NCBI GenBank assembly: GCA_903919215.1
Contig: CAIXHI010000031.1
Span: 1-11,837, forward strand
DNA from: an uncultured Acidimicrobiaceae bacterium
Lineage (GTDB): Bacteria; Actinomycetota; Acidimicrobiia; Acidimicrobiales; Ilumatobacteraceae
Direction of reading: 5' to 3'
Length of the DNA stretch: 11,837 bases
The stretch's first letter is position 1. The number at the start of each line of letters is the position of its first letter. The translations under genes were made by a program, and so were the position numbers. Below are positions 1 to 6,347 of this stretch, piece after piece. Below the pieces are notes generated by a model, which did not search any database, had not been told where the DNA came from, and saw only the letters and a program-made list of their open reading frames with translations.

Positions 1-419
1 AAGCGCTCGATGTCGTTGCCCTTGTAGGTGCTGCCGTCGCCCCAGATGTCGACGCCGTCCTCGTGCATCGCCGTGACCAGCAGTGTGCCGGTGACCGCCC
101 GCCCGAGTGGGGTGGTGTTGAAGTACGTCTTGCCGGCGGTGGTGATGTGGAACGCGCCGCATTGCAGGGCGACGAGACCCTCGTGCACCAGTTCGGTACG
201 GCAGTCGATGAGGCGGGCGGCCTCTGCGCCGTACTCCTTGGCGCGGTCGGGCACGCCGGGCAGATCGGATTCGTCCATCTGACCGAGATCGGCGGTGTAG
301 CAGTAGGGGTGGGCCCCCTTCTCCCGCATCCAGGCAACGGCGGCGGATGTGTCGAGACCGCCGCTGAACGCAATACCGACGCGTTCGCCGACGGGGAGGG
401 AAGTGAGCACCTTGGACAT
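1..419 (-). CDS. argG: Argininosuccinate synthase, N-terminal part (cut by window edge)
   Basis: Joins citrulline and aspartate using ATP to make argininosuccinate, the penultimate step of arginine synthesis, in the cytoplasm. The 139 complete codons visible (ATG at 419) begin with the PP-loop ATP-pyrophosphatase motif AFSGGLDTSAAVAWMR near residues 16-31. They continue with IDCRTELV, ALQCGAFH, YFNTTPLGRAVTGT and DGSTYKGNDIER. These match the E. coli-type (long, about 445 aa) ArgG, known from the family, rather than the shorter 400-aa type. The rest of the gene lies beyond position 1. It follows the small membrane-protein gene on the same strand after 19 bases, so the two may be cotranscribed. 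No Shine-Dalgarno is visible, but a TAACCT box lies 8 bases before the ATG, which may mean a leaderless mRNA. Identity is very secure from the motif series. Confidence 0.96.
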   Translation of the reverse strand, partial: MSKVLTSLPVGERVGIAFSGGLDTSAAVAWMREKGAHPYCYTADLGQMDESDLPGVPDRAKEYGAEAARLIDCRTELVHEGLVALQCGAFHITTAGKTYFNTTPLGRAVTGTLLVTAMHEDGVDIWGDGSTYKGNDIER

Positions 420-427
420 CGAGTCCG

Positions 428-433
428 AGGTTA
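428..433 (-). promoter_or_regulatory. Possible -10 box (TAACCT) for leaderless argG mRNA
   Basis: On the minus strand TAACCT (TANNNT form) is followed by 8 bases and then the argG ATG. That spacing would place transcription initiation at or next to the start codon. There is no Shine-Dalgarno and no convincing -35. The box lies just before the end of the upstream membrane-protein gene, so it would be an internal promoter. Inferred by pattern only. Confidence 0.35.
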
Positions 434-438
434 CCGAC

Positions 439-900
439 TCAGGCGGCTGCGCCCTTGTCCGCCCGCAGCAGACCGGCCAATGAGGCGACGGAGATGGCCA
501 GCCCGGCGCCGGCGAGGGCGAACTCGACCGCGGCGTAACGGGGCTGATCGGCCAAGTCGCCGACCGCAATCGCGGCGGCGGCGACCGACCCGACCATGCC
601 GTACCAGGGCAGGTGGCGGGTGATGCGCAGCGCGAGGAACGACAACGTGAACGGGGCGATGAACGGCAACGGGTGGAACCAGATTCGGGCTTCGGTCTGC
701 GGGCCGAGCCACCAGGTGGACAGGCCCGTCACCCGCGAGCTGTACCAGATGGCACCGAACCCGCCGCCGATGAGCAGCCACCCGGTCCAGAACAGGTTGC
801 CCCATCCGGGCAGCAGATGCCCCGGCTGCAACACGACGACGCGTTGCCGCTTCGGCGGTTGCGGTTGCAGTTCCGGTTCGAGGTCGACAGTCGGCTCCAT
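439..900 (-). CDS. Small four-helix membrane protein of unknown function
   Basis: I do not recognise a family. The 153-aa product starts at ATG 900 (MEPTVDLEPE). An upstream in-frame ATG at 957 would add 19 Arg-rich residues and run into the divergent glycosyltransferase gene, so it is less likely. Residues 1-30 are polar and Pro-rich with a basic KRQR patch, probably cytoplasmic. Four hydrophobic segments follow at about 34-54, 73-93, 99-116 and 122-145, then a short charged tail (RADKG). The Trp-rich loop between helices 1 and 2 (STWWLGP) is the most distinctive part. It lies 19 bases upstream of argG on the same strand and 29 bases from the divergent glycosyltransferase. Codon use and the plausible helices support a real gene. 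No function can be assigned. Confidence 0.75.
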   Translation of the reverse strand: MEPTVDLEPELQPQPPKRQRVVVLQPGHLLPGWGNLFWTGWLLIGGGFGAIWYSSRVTGLSTWWLGPQTEARIWFHPLPFIAPFTLSFLALRITRHLPWYGMVGSVAAAAIAVGDLADQPRYAAVEFALAGAGLAISVASLAGLLRADKGAAA

Positions 901-929
901 GCACGGCCGAGGGTAGCGCCTGGCCGCTA

Positions 930-1697
930 GTGTCTCTCGTCGTGACCGGCGAGCCATTCAACAAGCTCAGCATCTTCTTCCCGATGTGGAACGAGGAGGC
1001 GTACATCGAGCGAGCAGTCGGCTACGCCAAGATCGAGTGCGAAGCGTTGCTCGCCCGCGGCGAGATCCTCGACTACGAACTCATCATCGTCGACGACACC
1101 AGCACCGACCGCACTCCCGAACTGGCTGATGCGCTGGCGGCCGCCGACCCGCGTGTGCTCGTCGTGCACCACCCGGTGAACCGCAAACTCGGCGGTTCGA
1201 TGAAGACCGGTTTCGCCACGGCCGCCGGCGATCTCATTTTGTACAGCGACGCAGATCTGCCGTTCGACATGGCGCAAGTCAGCCAGGCCGTGCGCCTGAT
1301 GCGCCTCTACGAGGCCGACATCGTCAGCGCCTACCGCCTCGACCGCACTGGCGAAGGTGCCTTGCGGGCGGTGTACACGTTCTTCTACAACGTGCTCATC
1401 CGCCGTCTGTTCGGTGTGCGCATGCGCGATATCAACTTCGCGTTCAAGTTGTGCCGCAGCCGCATCTTCGAACACATCACGTTGCAGAGCGAAGGGTCGT
1501 TCATCGACGCCGAACTCATCATCCGCACCAGGAAGCTCGGCTACGACGTCATCCAGTTCGGCGTCGATTACTTCCCCCGTACCCGCGGTGAGAGCACATT
1601 GGCATCCGGTGCGGTGATCAAGAAGATCGTCAAGGAGATGTTGGCCCTGCGCAAGGAGCTGCGCGGTATCAAGCCGGTCGTCGGCCCGAACGCCTGA
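930..1697 (+). CDS. Family 2 glycosyltransferase, dolichol-phosphate-mannose synthase-like
   Basis: Likely transfers a sugar from a nucleotide donor to polyprenyl phosphate or another acceptor at the inner face of the membrane. The 255-aa product has the GT-A order of motifs: FFPMWNEE (16-23), IIVDDTSTDRT (52-62), LGGSMKTGFATAAGD (87-101), the metal-binding SDAD (106-109), RDINFAFKL (156-164), the FIDAE acceptor-side acid (181-185) and RTRGES (207-212). No C-terminal membrane helices are present, so it resembles soluble DPM1-type enzymes rather than GtrB-like ones with two helices. The start is uncertain. GTG 930 gives MSLVVTGEPF. GTG 942 is 8 bases after a TAGTGT and would fit a leaderless start. 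Stop is TGA at 1695. The donor and acceptor cannot be read from sequence. A cell-wall or glycolipid role fits the L,D-transpeptidase gene that follows. Confidence 0.92.
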   Translation: MSLVVTGEPFNKLSIFFPMWNEEAYIERAVGYAKIECEALLARGEILDYELIIVDDTSTDRTPELADALAAADPRVLVVHHPVNRKLGGSMKTGFATAAGDLILYSDADLPFDMAQVSQAVRLMRLYEADIVSAYRLDRTGEGALRAVYTFFYNVLIRRLFGVRMRDINFAFKLCRSRIFEHITLQSEGSFIDAELIIRTRKLGYDVIQFGVDYFPRTRGESTLASGAVIKKIVKEMLALRKELRGIKPVVGPNA

Positions 1698-1731
1698 GGT
1701 GCCCTGAGGCCCCCTGTGCGTGGCCACCGGG

Positions 1732-1737
1732 TAGATT
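1732..1737 (+). promoter_or_regulatory. Possible -10 box (TAGATT) upstream of the L,D-transpeptidase
   Basis: TAGATT in the 67-bp gap after the glycosyltransferase could serve as a -10 element. It would give a leader of about 20 bases that contains the GGAG ribosome site at 1755-1758. No clear -35 is seen, so readthrough from the glycosyltransferase gene is equally possible. Confidence 0.3.
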
Positions 1738-1754
1738 GGCGATCCGCATCTCCC

Positions 1755-1758
1755 GGAG
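1755..1758 (+). promoter_or_regulatory. Ribosome binding site GGAG deciding the GTG start at 1765
   Basis: GGAG lies 6 bases before GTG 1765, which supports that codon as the start of the L,D-transpeptidase rather than a later in-frame ATG. Confidence 0.6.
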
Positions 1759-1764
1759 TAGTTC

Positions 1765-3006
1765 GTGACCGACCGTAGGACCCCTGCACAACCACCGCGC
1801 CGCCAGCATGGCTCACCGTCGCAGTCGGGTACGCGCAGGCCTCCGCAGAAGGAGCCGGCTCGTCCGGCAGCGCGTCCGAGCGCCAGTCGCGCGCACACCG
1901 GTGCCACACCCCGGCCGACACAGACAGCATCGATGGGGCGTTGGACTCCGGCGATCGCTGCAGCCGTCGTACTCACCGTGGTGGTGTTCGTCGGTTTCTC
2001 CGGCAGCGGTGGCAACTCCAATGAGGCCTCCGGTCCCAACCCGGGAGACGATCAGGCGCAGCTGACGGTGCCGGCCAACACCAAGGCCGGCGTCGTGGTG
2101 GTCGGCACGGCCGGGCCCAAGACGCATCTCTCGGCGACGCTGGGGAAGGGTGCCTCGGGCCCCGAGGTGGAGGCCCTGCAGCGTCGACTGCACGATCTCG
2201 GTTTCGATCCAGGCCCGAACGACGGCAACTTCGGCGGCGGCACGCAGCAGGCCGTCTGGGCCTTCGAGGGACTGGTGAATGGCATCCCGTACGACCAGCA
2301 GGTCGGGGTGGTCAGCGACGAGATGTGGCAGAAAATGCAAGACCCGTTGGTCTTCAACCCGCGCAGGTCGGAACCGAACAACACGCACATGGAGATCTAT
2401 CTGCCGTTGCAGGCGGCAATCGTGTTCACCAACGACCAGGTGAAGCTGATCACGCACATCTCCTCCGGCAGCGGCCAGGAGTGGTGTGAGGTCATTGAGC
2501 AGGACACCGACGACTACGGCGTCAAGCTGGAGAAGACGATCTTGAAAGATGTGTGCGGTGTCTCCAAGACACCCGGCGGAATCTTCCTCTTCTACCGCCG
2601 CTACCCGGGGAAGCGCCTCGGGCCGCTGGGCGGAATGATGAACCCGGTGTACTTCAACTACGGCATCGCGGTGCACGGCGCCGACAAGGTGCCGAACCTG
2701 CCGGCGTCGCACGGCTGCATCCGCATCCCCCAGTGGATCGCCAACTACTTCCCGGGTCTCGTCGCCAAGAACGACCGTGTCTACGTGTGGGGTCTCGACG
2801 GGAAGGAACCCGAGCAGTACAGCAAGGACGAGAGCACGCCGGTGTTCAACTACCGCAACACGCACAGCACGCTGACCCTCGAGCCCACCACCACCTCCAC
2901 CACGGTCGTGGCGACCACCACCACCAAGAAGCCGGTGGCTACGACGACGACGGTCACCACACCGCCGACGACGACGACGACGATCCCGCCGACGACCGGG
3001 TCGTAG
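1765..3006 (+). CDS. Membrane-anchored L,D-transpeptidase (YkuD) with peptidoglycan-binding domain
   Basis: Probably forms 3-3 crosslinks, or attaches molecules to peptidoglycan, outside the membrane. The 413-aa product has a basic, Pro/Arg-rich cytoplasmic N-terminus (1-58), a single membrane segment at about 61-79 (TPAIAAAVVLTVVVFVGF), and a Ser/Gly linker. A PG_binding_1 domain at about 125-195 shows ASGPEVEALQRRLHDLGF and DGNFGGGTQQAV. The YkuD domain spans about 208-343 and contains the catalytic signature HGADKVPNLPASHGCIR, with His304, His316 and the nucleophile Cys318. Cys241 and Cys264 lie in the domain and could form a disulfide. After the domain comes a tail of about 40 residues almost entirely Thr, Pro, Val and Lys, of a kind common on Acidimicrobiia secreted proteins. 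Start GTG 1765 is supported by GGAG 6 bases upstream. Its stop is 7 bases from the convergent lipoprotein stop. Confidence 0.94.
   Translation: MTDRRTPAQPPRRQHGSPSQSGTRRPPQKEPARPAARPSASRAHTGATPRPTQTASMGRWTPAIAAAVVLTVVVFVGFSGSGGNSNEASGPNPGDDQAQLTVPANTKAGVVVVGTAGPKTHLSATLGKGASGPEVEALQRRLHDLGFDPGPNDGNFGGGTQQAVWAFEGLVNGIPYDQQVGVVSDEMWQKMQDPLVFNPRRSEPNNTHMEIYLPLQAAIVFTNDQVKLITHISSGSGQEWCEVIEQDTDDYGVKLEKTILKDVCGVSKTPGGIFLFYRRYPGKRLGPLGGMMNPVYFNYGIAVHGADKVPNLPASHGCIRIPQWIANYFPGLVAKNDRVYVWGLDGKEPEQYSKDESTPVFNYRNTHSTLTLEPTTTSTTVVATTTTKKPVATTTTVTTPPTTTTTIPPTTGS
2884..2998 (+). repeat. Low-complexity ACC/ACG triplet tract encoding the Thr/Pro tail
   Basis: Runs of ACC and ACG codons, with interspersed CCG, GTG and GTC, encode the C-terminal Thr-rich tail of the L,D-transpeptidase (residues about 374-411). 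Stretches such as 2949-2954 and 2966-2985 are near-pure ACG/GAC repeats. Such tracts can change length by slippage in steps of three without breaking the frame. There is no spacer structure, so this is not a CRISPR array. Confidence 0.8.
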
Positions 3007-3013
3007 TTCGGGG

Positions 3014-4501
3014 CTACCCCTGGCAGGCCGCGAGGCCGCCGAGCACACCCGTGCGGAAGGCATCCACCTTCTCGAAGGCACTGCCAACCTTGTTGGTGTC
3101 GGCGGTGGGGTCACTGAGGGCGATCGCTGTCGAGACGGCCTCGTCGAGGTCGCCTGCCGACAACGTGATCTTCTCGTTGGTGGACGGGGGCACGATCGAG
3201 GCAACCCAGGCGCCGGTGAGGCAGTCGTTGCCCAGCACACGGTTCTCACCGGAGGTGGTGGTCTTCAGCGCAACCTGAATCGCTTCGCTGTAAGCGTTGG
3301 AGAACAGGTACCCCACGCTCATGTCGCCGAAGTTCAGGTCGGACGACAACTTGACGGCGAAGTCCTTGTCCCAATAGATGGTGTTGTCGTCCGGGCAGTA
3401 GATCACGTTGTTCGGCCAGGCAGCGTCGTCGATGCCCGAGCACGTGGGGAACGGACCCTGCGAGCGGTAGTCGCTGAATGTGGGCGGGGTGAATGTGATC
3501 GAGTTGTCGGCGGTGAGTGCCACCCAGAAGACGTCGAGGCCAGCGGGGATGATGGTGACGATGTCGCTCGGGCCGTTCGTCGGATCCGGGTTCGGATCGA
3601 TGAGCGGCAGGTTGCCAGCATTCGGATCGTTCAGGTCGAACGCGATGTTGATCAGCTTGTTCATCCGACCCTCGGTGAAGAAGGCCTTACAACGCTGTGG
3701 CCCACCCTCGAAGCCGTCCTGGAAGGCGCTGACTCGGTCGAACCCCGTGCCGTGGGGATCGCTGGAGTCGAGTGGTTTCGTGCCGTCGGTCCGATCGCCC
3801 AGCTTGCCGATCTGCAACATGCCGACCAGGCCCGAGCGCACAGCCTTGTCGTCGAACGTCATCGTGTCGCTGCCCCCTGACGCCACGTGAGCCGACCACG
3901 CGCCGGCGAAGCAGTCCGCCTGCTGTTCCTTGAGGACACCCGATTGGCCCCATTCGCCGGCACGTTGCTGCACTGCATGACCGAACTCATGGGCGAGCAC
4001 GATGGCCACCGACTCTCGGCCGAGTGAGTCGACCAAGCTGGGGAGCAGGCCGTCATCGTCGTAGGCCATGAAATCGTTGAGCTTGCAATAGAACGCACCG
4101 CCTTGGGCGATCTCCTCATACGTGGAGTCGGCAGGGGCGTTGATACAACCCGGTATCGGCGCTTCGCGCCCGGGATACGCTGCATAGACACCACCGGACA
4201 GCGGAGTCCAGGACGTGGCGTACACCTCGGTGAAGCTGGTCGCCCAGAAGCTTTGGATGTCGGCGATGGCGGCCGTGAGGAAACCGTCGTACTCGGGGTG
4301 GGTGGGTCCGCGTTCACCGAAGTCGATTACACCGTCGATGATCGGGTAGTCCTTCTGCGGCTCGTTCGTGGTGTCGCCGGTGATAATGCCTCCGCCGGAG
4401 CCCTGGCGGGCGCGGGTGGCGGTGACGCCGGGGTCGGCGGCGCTGCAGGCCGCTGCGGCGAACGCGATCAGTACGACGAGGCTCATGGTTCGAGTGCGCA
4501 C
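3014..4501 (-). CDS. Lipoprotein neutral zinc metallopeptidase with a degenerate second copy of the domain
   Basis: Likely an exported, lipid-anchored protease of the YpfJ-like neutral zinc metallopeptidase family; the substrate is unknown. From GTG 4501 the product is 495 aa: a short signal RTRTMSLVVLIAFAAAAC with lipobox Cys19, a Gly-rich linker, then two related halves. Half 1 (about 75-280) carries HEFGH (171-175) and KEQQADC (191-197), giving zinc ligands His171, His175 and probably Glu192. Half 2 (about 335-495) aligns with it: Cys119/139/197/271 correspond to Cys354/369/427/493, but HEFGH is replaced by NAYSE (402-406) and Glu192 by Val422. GTG 4501 is chosen because it gives the basic signal n-region and sits 6 bases after TATGCT. 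ATG 4486 also works, while ATG 4594 would overlap the divergent peptidase gene. Fold similarity between the halves is an inference from motif spacing. Confidence 0.9.
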   Translation of the reverse strand: MRTRTMSLVVLIAFAAAACSAADPGVTATRARQGSGGGIITGDTTNEPQKDYPIIDGVIDFGERGPTHPEYDGFLTAAIADIQSFWATSFTEVYATSWTPLSGGVYAAYPGREAPIPGCINAPADSTYEEIAQGGAFYCKLNDFMAYDDDGLLPSLVDSLGRESVAIVLAHEFGHAVQQRAGEWGQSGVLKEQQADCFAGAWSAHVASGGSDTMTFDDKAVRSGLVGMLQIGKLGDRTDGTKPLDSSDPHGTGFDRVSAFQDGFEGGPQRCKAFFTEGRMNKLINIAFDLNDPNAGNLPLIDPNPDPTNGPSDIVTIIPAGLDVFWVALTADNSITFTPPTFSDYRSQGPFPTCSGIDDAAWPNNVIYCPDDNTIYWDKDFAVKLSSDLNFGDMSVGYLFSNAYSEAIQVALKTTTSGENRVLGNDCLTGAWVASIVPPSTNEKITLSAGDLDEAVSTAIALSDPTADTNKVGSAFEKVDAFRTGVLGGLAACQG

Positions 4502-4507
4502 ATCCTG

Positions 4508-4513
4508 AGCATA
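4508..4513 (-). promoter_or_regulatory. Possible -10 box (TATGCT) for the lipoprotein metallopeptidase
   Basis: TATGCT on the minus strand matches the TATAAT consensus at four of six positions and is followed by 6 bases and then GTG 4501. This is the geometry of a leaderless promoter. It lies in the 52-bp gap between two divergent genes. No good -35 is seen. Confidence 0.45.
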
Positions 4514-4553
4514 CGCGCACGTGTCGGAGCGTACGAGCCGCCAGAATGTGCCG

Positions 4554-5672
4554 ATGGAAGCTGTCTCTCCTTCTTCGGTGTTCCGCTCACGCATCGGCCG
4601 CGCCCGTGCGTCGATGGAGCGTGCGGGGGTCGATGTACTGCTCGTCTCGGTGGGCAGCGACCTTCCGTATCTGACCGGCTACGAGGCGATGCCACTTGAA
4701 CGACTGACGATGTTGGTGGTGCCCCGCGACGGTGAGGTGACGCTGGTGATTCCAGCTCTGGAGGCCCCTCGCGTCATGGAACAGCCCGGTGTGTTCACAC
4801 TGCGGCCGTGGGGCGAGCTCGACGACCCGGTGGCGCTCGTTGCCGGGCTGCTGCCGAGTCCGCAGGTGGCGGCAGTGGGCGACACGATGTGGGCCAGATT
4901 CCTCGTCGAACTGCTGGGGCACTGGCCCAGCTCGGCGACGCAGTACGTGCGTAGCACCACGGTGATGAACGACCTGCGCATGCGCAAGGACGATGCCGAG
5001 ATCGCCGCCCTGCAGGCCGCCGGTGCGGCGATCGACCGAGTCGCTGCACAACTGCACGCCGGCGAGGTGCCGCTCGTCGGTCGCACCGAGGCCCAGGTGA
5101 GCGCCGATCTGTCGCGGCGGATTCTCGCCGAGGGCCACCAGTCGGTGAACTTCGCGATCGTCGCCGCAGGTGAGAACGCGGCCTCGCCGCACCACCATGC
5201 CGGGTCGCGGGTGATCCGTGAGGGCGAACTGGTGCTGTGCGACATCGGCGGCACGATGGACGGGTACTGCAGCGACATCACCCGTTGTGTGCATACCGGC
5301 CCGGTGAGCGCCGAGATCGCCGAGGCCTACGCCGTGCTGCACGCCGCGCACGCCGCCGGTGTCGCCGCAGGTGTGGTGGGTGCTGCGTGCCAGGACGTCG
5401 ATCGCGCCGCCCGCAAGGTGATCGCCGACGCCGGCTTCGGCGAGTACTTCATCCACCGCACCGGTCACGGCATCGGGATGGAGGCGCACGAAGACCCGTA
5501 CATGGTGGAAGGCAACACCCTTCCCCTCGCTGCCGGTCACGCGTTCAGCGTCGAACCGGGGATCTACCTGCCGGGTCGTTGGGGCATGCGCCTCGAAGAC
5601 ATCGTGGTCGCCACTGACGACGGCCCACTGTCGATGAACTTCGTCGACCACTCACTGGTGGTCGTGAACTAG
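4554..5672 (+). CDS. M24 family Xaa-Pro peptidase (PepQ/PepP-like)
   Basis: A cytoplasmic dinuclear-metal peptidase predicted to cleave Xaa-Pro bonds during peptide turnover. From ATG 4554 it is 372 aa. The N-terminal creatinase-like domain spans about 8-140 (RARASMERAGVDVLLVS, LPYLTGYEAMP). The C-terminal pita-bread domain spans about 145-370. The five metal ligands are all visible: Asp230 (LCDIGG), Asp241 (CSDITR), His305 (HRTGHGIGMEAHE), Glu334 (FSVEPGIYLP) and Glu348 (RLEDIVV). The HHH at 213-215 matches the family's substrate-side histidine. GTG 4521 is a possible earlier start that would add 11 residues and leave only 19 bases to the divergent lipoprotein gene. ATG 4554 fits the usual family N-terminus better, though neither has a clear Shine-Dalgarno. 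Its TAG stop overlaps the stop of the convergent DUF2889 gene. Dipeptidase versus aminopeptidase activity cannot be decided here. Confidence 0.93.
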   Translation: MEAVSPSSVFRSRIGRARASMERAGVDVLLVSVGSDLPYLTGYEAMPLERLTMLVVPRDGEVTLVIPALEAPRVMEQPGVFTLRPWGELDDPVALVAGLLPSPQVAAVGDTMWARFLVELLGHWPSSATQYVRSTTVMNDLRMRKDDAEIAALQAAGAAIDRVAAQLHAGEVPLVGRTEAQVSADLSRRILAEGHQSVNFAIVAAGENAASPHHHAGSRVIREGELVLCDIGGTMDGYCSDITRCVHTGPVSAEIAEAYAVLHAAHAAGVAAGVVGAACQDVDRAARKVIADAGFGEYFIHRTGHGIGMEAHEDPYMVEGNTLPLAAGHAFSVEPGIYLPGRWGMRLEDIVVATDDGPLSMNFVDHSLVVVN

Positions 5673-6346
5673 GCGTCGCCAAAATTCCATGTGCTGGGGT
5701 CGCGCCCCAACTTGGCCAGTCGTTTGCCGACCGTGATCGGAAATGCCGGTGGTCGACCGGCGAGCGCGTTGGTCACGTACTCGCCATCCTCGTCCCACAC
5801 ATGACAGCTGTTCAGGTTGTGAGCGACCGCCCGGGCTCGTCCCTCGGGCAGGCTCATGTCGGGGCCATCGCCACTGGCACCATTGCGTGCGGCGAGAATG
5901 CGCATCGACCAAGTGGCTTGCACCACAGCCGGACCCATCGCCTGCAGGAGTGCGCTGGTGTGAGTACAGCCCCGCGGACCGCCGAACAGTTCGCGCACCT
6001 TGTGTGTAAATCCGCGTGCGATCGACATGCCCACCAACTTGCCATAGTGCTCCGTGATGGTCGGGCACGTGGGATAGGGGTGGTGTTCCATCACGACCTT
6101 GGCGGCGGTGATCTCCAACGTGGGCAGCGTCACCGTCAGGTCGACGATCATGTGGTGCACCGTCAACGGCTCGGGATCGCCCTGCAGGTACAGCCCCGGT
6201 GGCTTCTGGTCGCGCACTGCGCCACGGACGACCATGGTGGTGTCGTCCTTACGGTAGGCACGTACGACGTACGAACGTTCGTGCACCAGGTCGTCGGCCG
6301 ATACACCCTCGGGTGTCGGGGCTATCTCGTCGAACAGTTCGTGCAT
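5669..6346 (-). CDS. DUF2889 family protein of unknown function
   Basis: A 225-aa soluble protein that I match from memory to the DUF2889 family; no biochemical role is known to me. Conserved-looking features are VVRAYRKDDTTMVVRGAVRD (28-47), paired histidines at 64-65 and 88-89, Cys94, YGKLVGMSIARGFTHKVREL (101-120), and the motif GPRGCTHTSALL (123-134) with Cys127 and His129. A Cys171-His172 pair comes later. The Cys/His-rich conserved positions could be catalytic or metal-binding, but this is inference. There is no signal peptide or membrane helix. ATG 6346 follows the nucleoside hydrolase TGA by one base, and AGGG lies about 8 bases upstream, so translation is likely coupled. It is the last gene of the seven-gene operon and ends in a CTAG shared with the convergent peptidase gene. 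Confidence 0.85.
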   Translation of the reverse strand: MHELFDEIAPTPEGVSADDLVHERSYVVRAYRKDDTTMVVRGAVRDQKPPGLYLQGDPEPLTVHHMIVDLTVTLPTLEITAAKVVMEHHPYPTCPTITEHYGKLVGMSIARGFTHKVRELFGGPRGCTHTSALLQAMGPAVVQATWSMRILAARNGASGDGPDMSLPEGRARAVAHNLNSCHVWDEDGEYVTNALAGRPPAFPITVGKRLAKLGRDPSTWNFGDA

Positions 6347-6347
6347 G

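Noticed and set aside
1693..1709. CCTGAGG repeated twice after the glycosyltransferase stop
   Set aside because: Only 7 bases, in GC-rich DNA, with no operator or hairpin structure around it.
927..2039. Minus-strand open frame (370 codons) opposite the glycosyltransferase
   Set aside because: Antisense shadow without recognisable domains.
2884..2998. Repeat tract as a possible CRISPR or regulatory array
   Set aside because: It is in-frame ACC/ACG codons for a Thr-rich tail with no spacers.
3007..3020. GGGG-CTA-CCCC inverted repeat between convergent stops as a terminator
   Set aside because: A 4-bp stem with a 3-base loop and no following T-run is too weak to call.
1813..3249. Long minus-strand open frame (478 codons) opposite the L,D-transpeptidase
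   Set aside because: Arg-rich, no motifs, fully antisense to a secure gene and overlapping the metallopeptidase.
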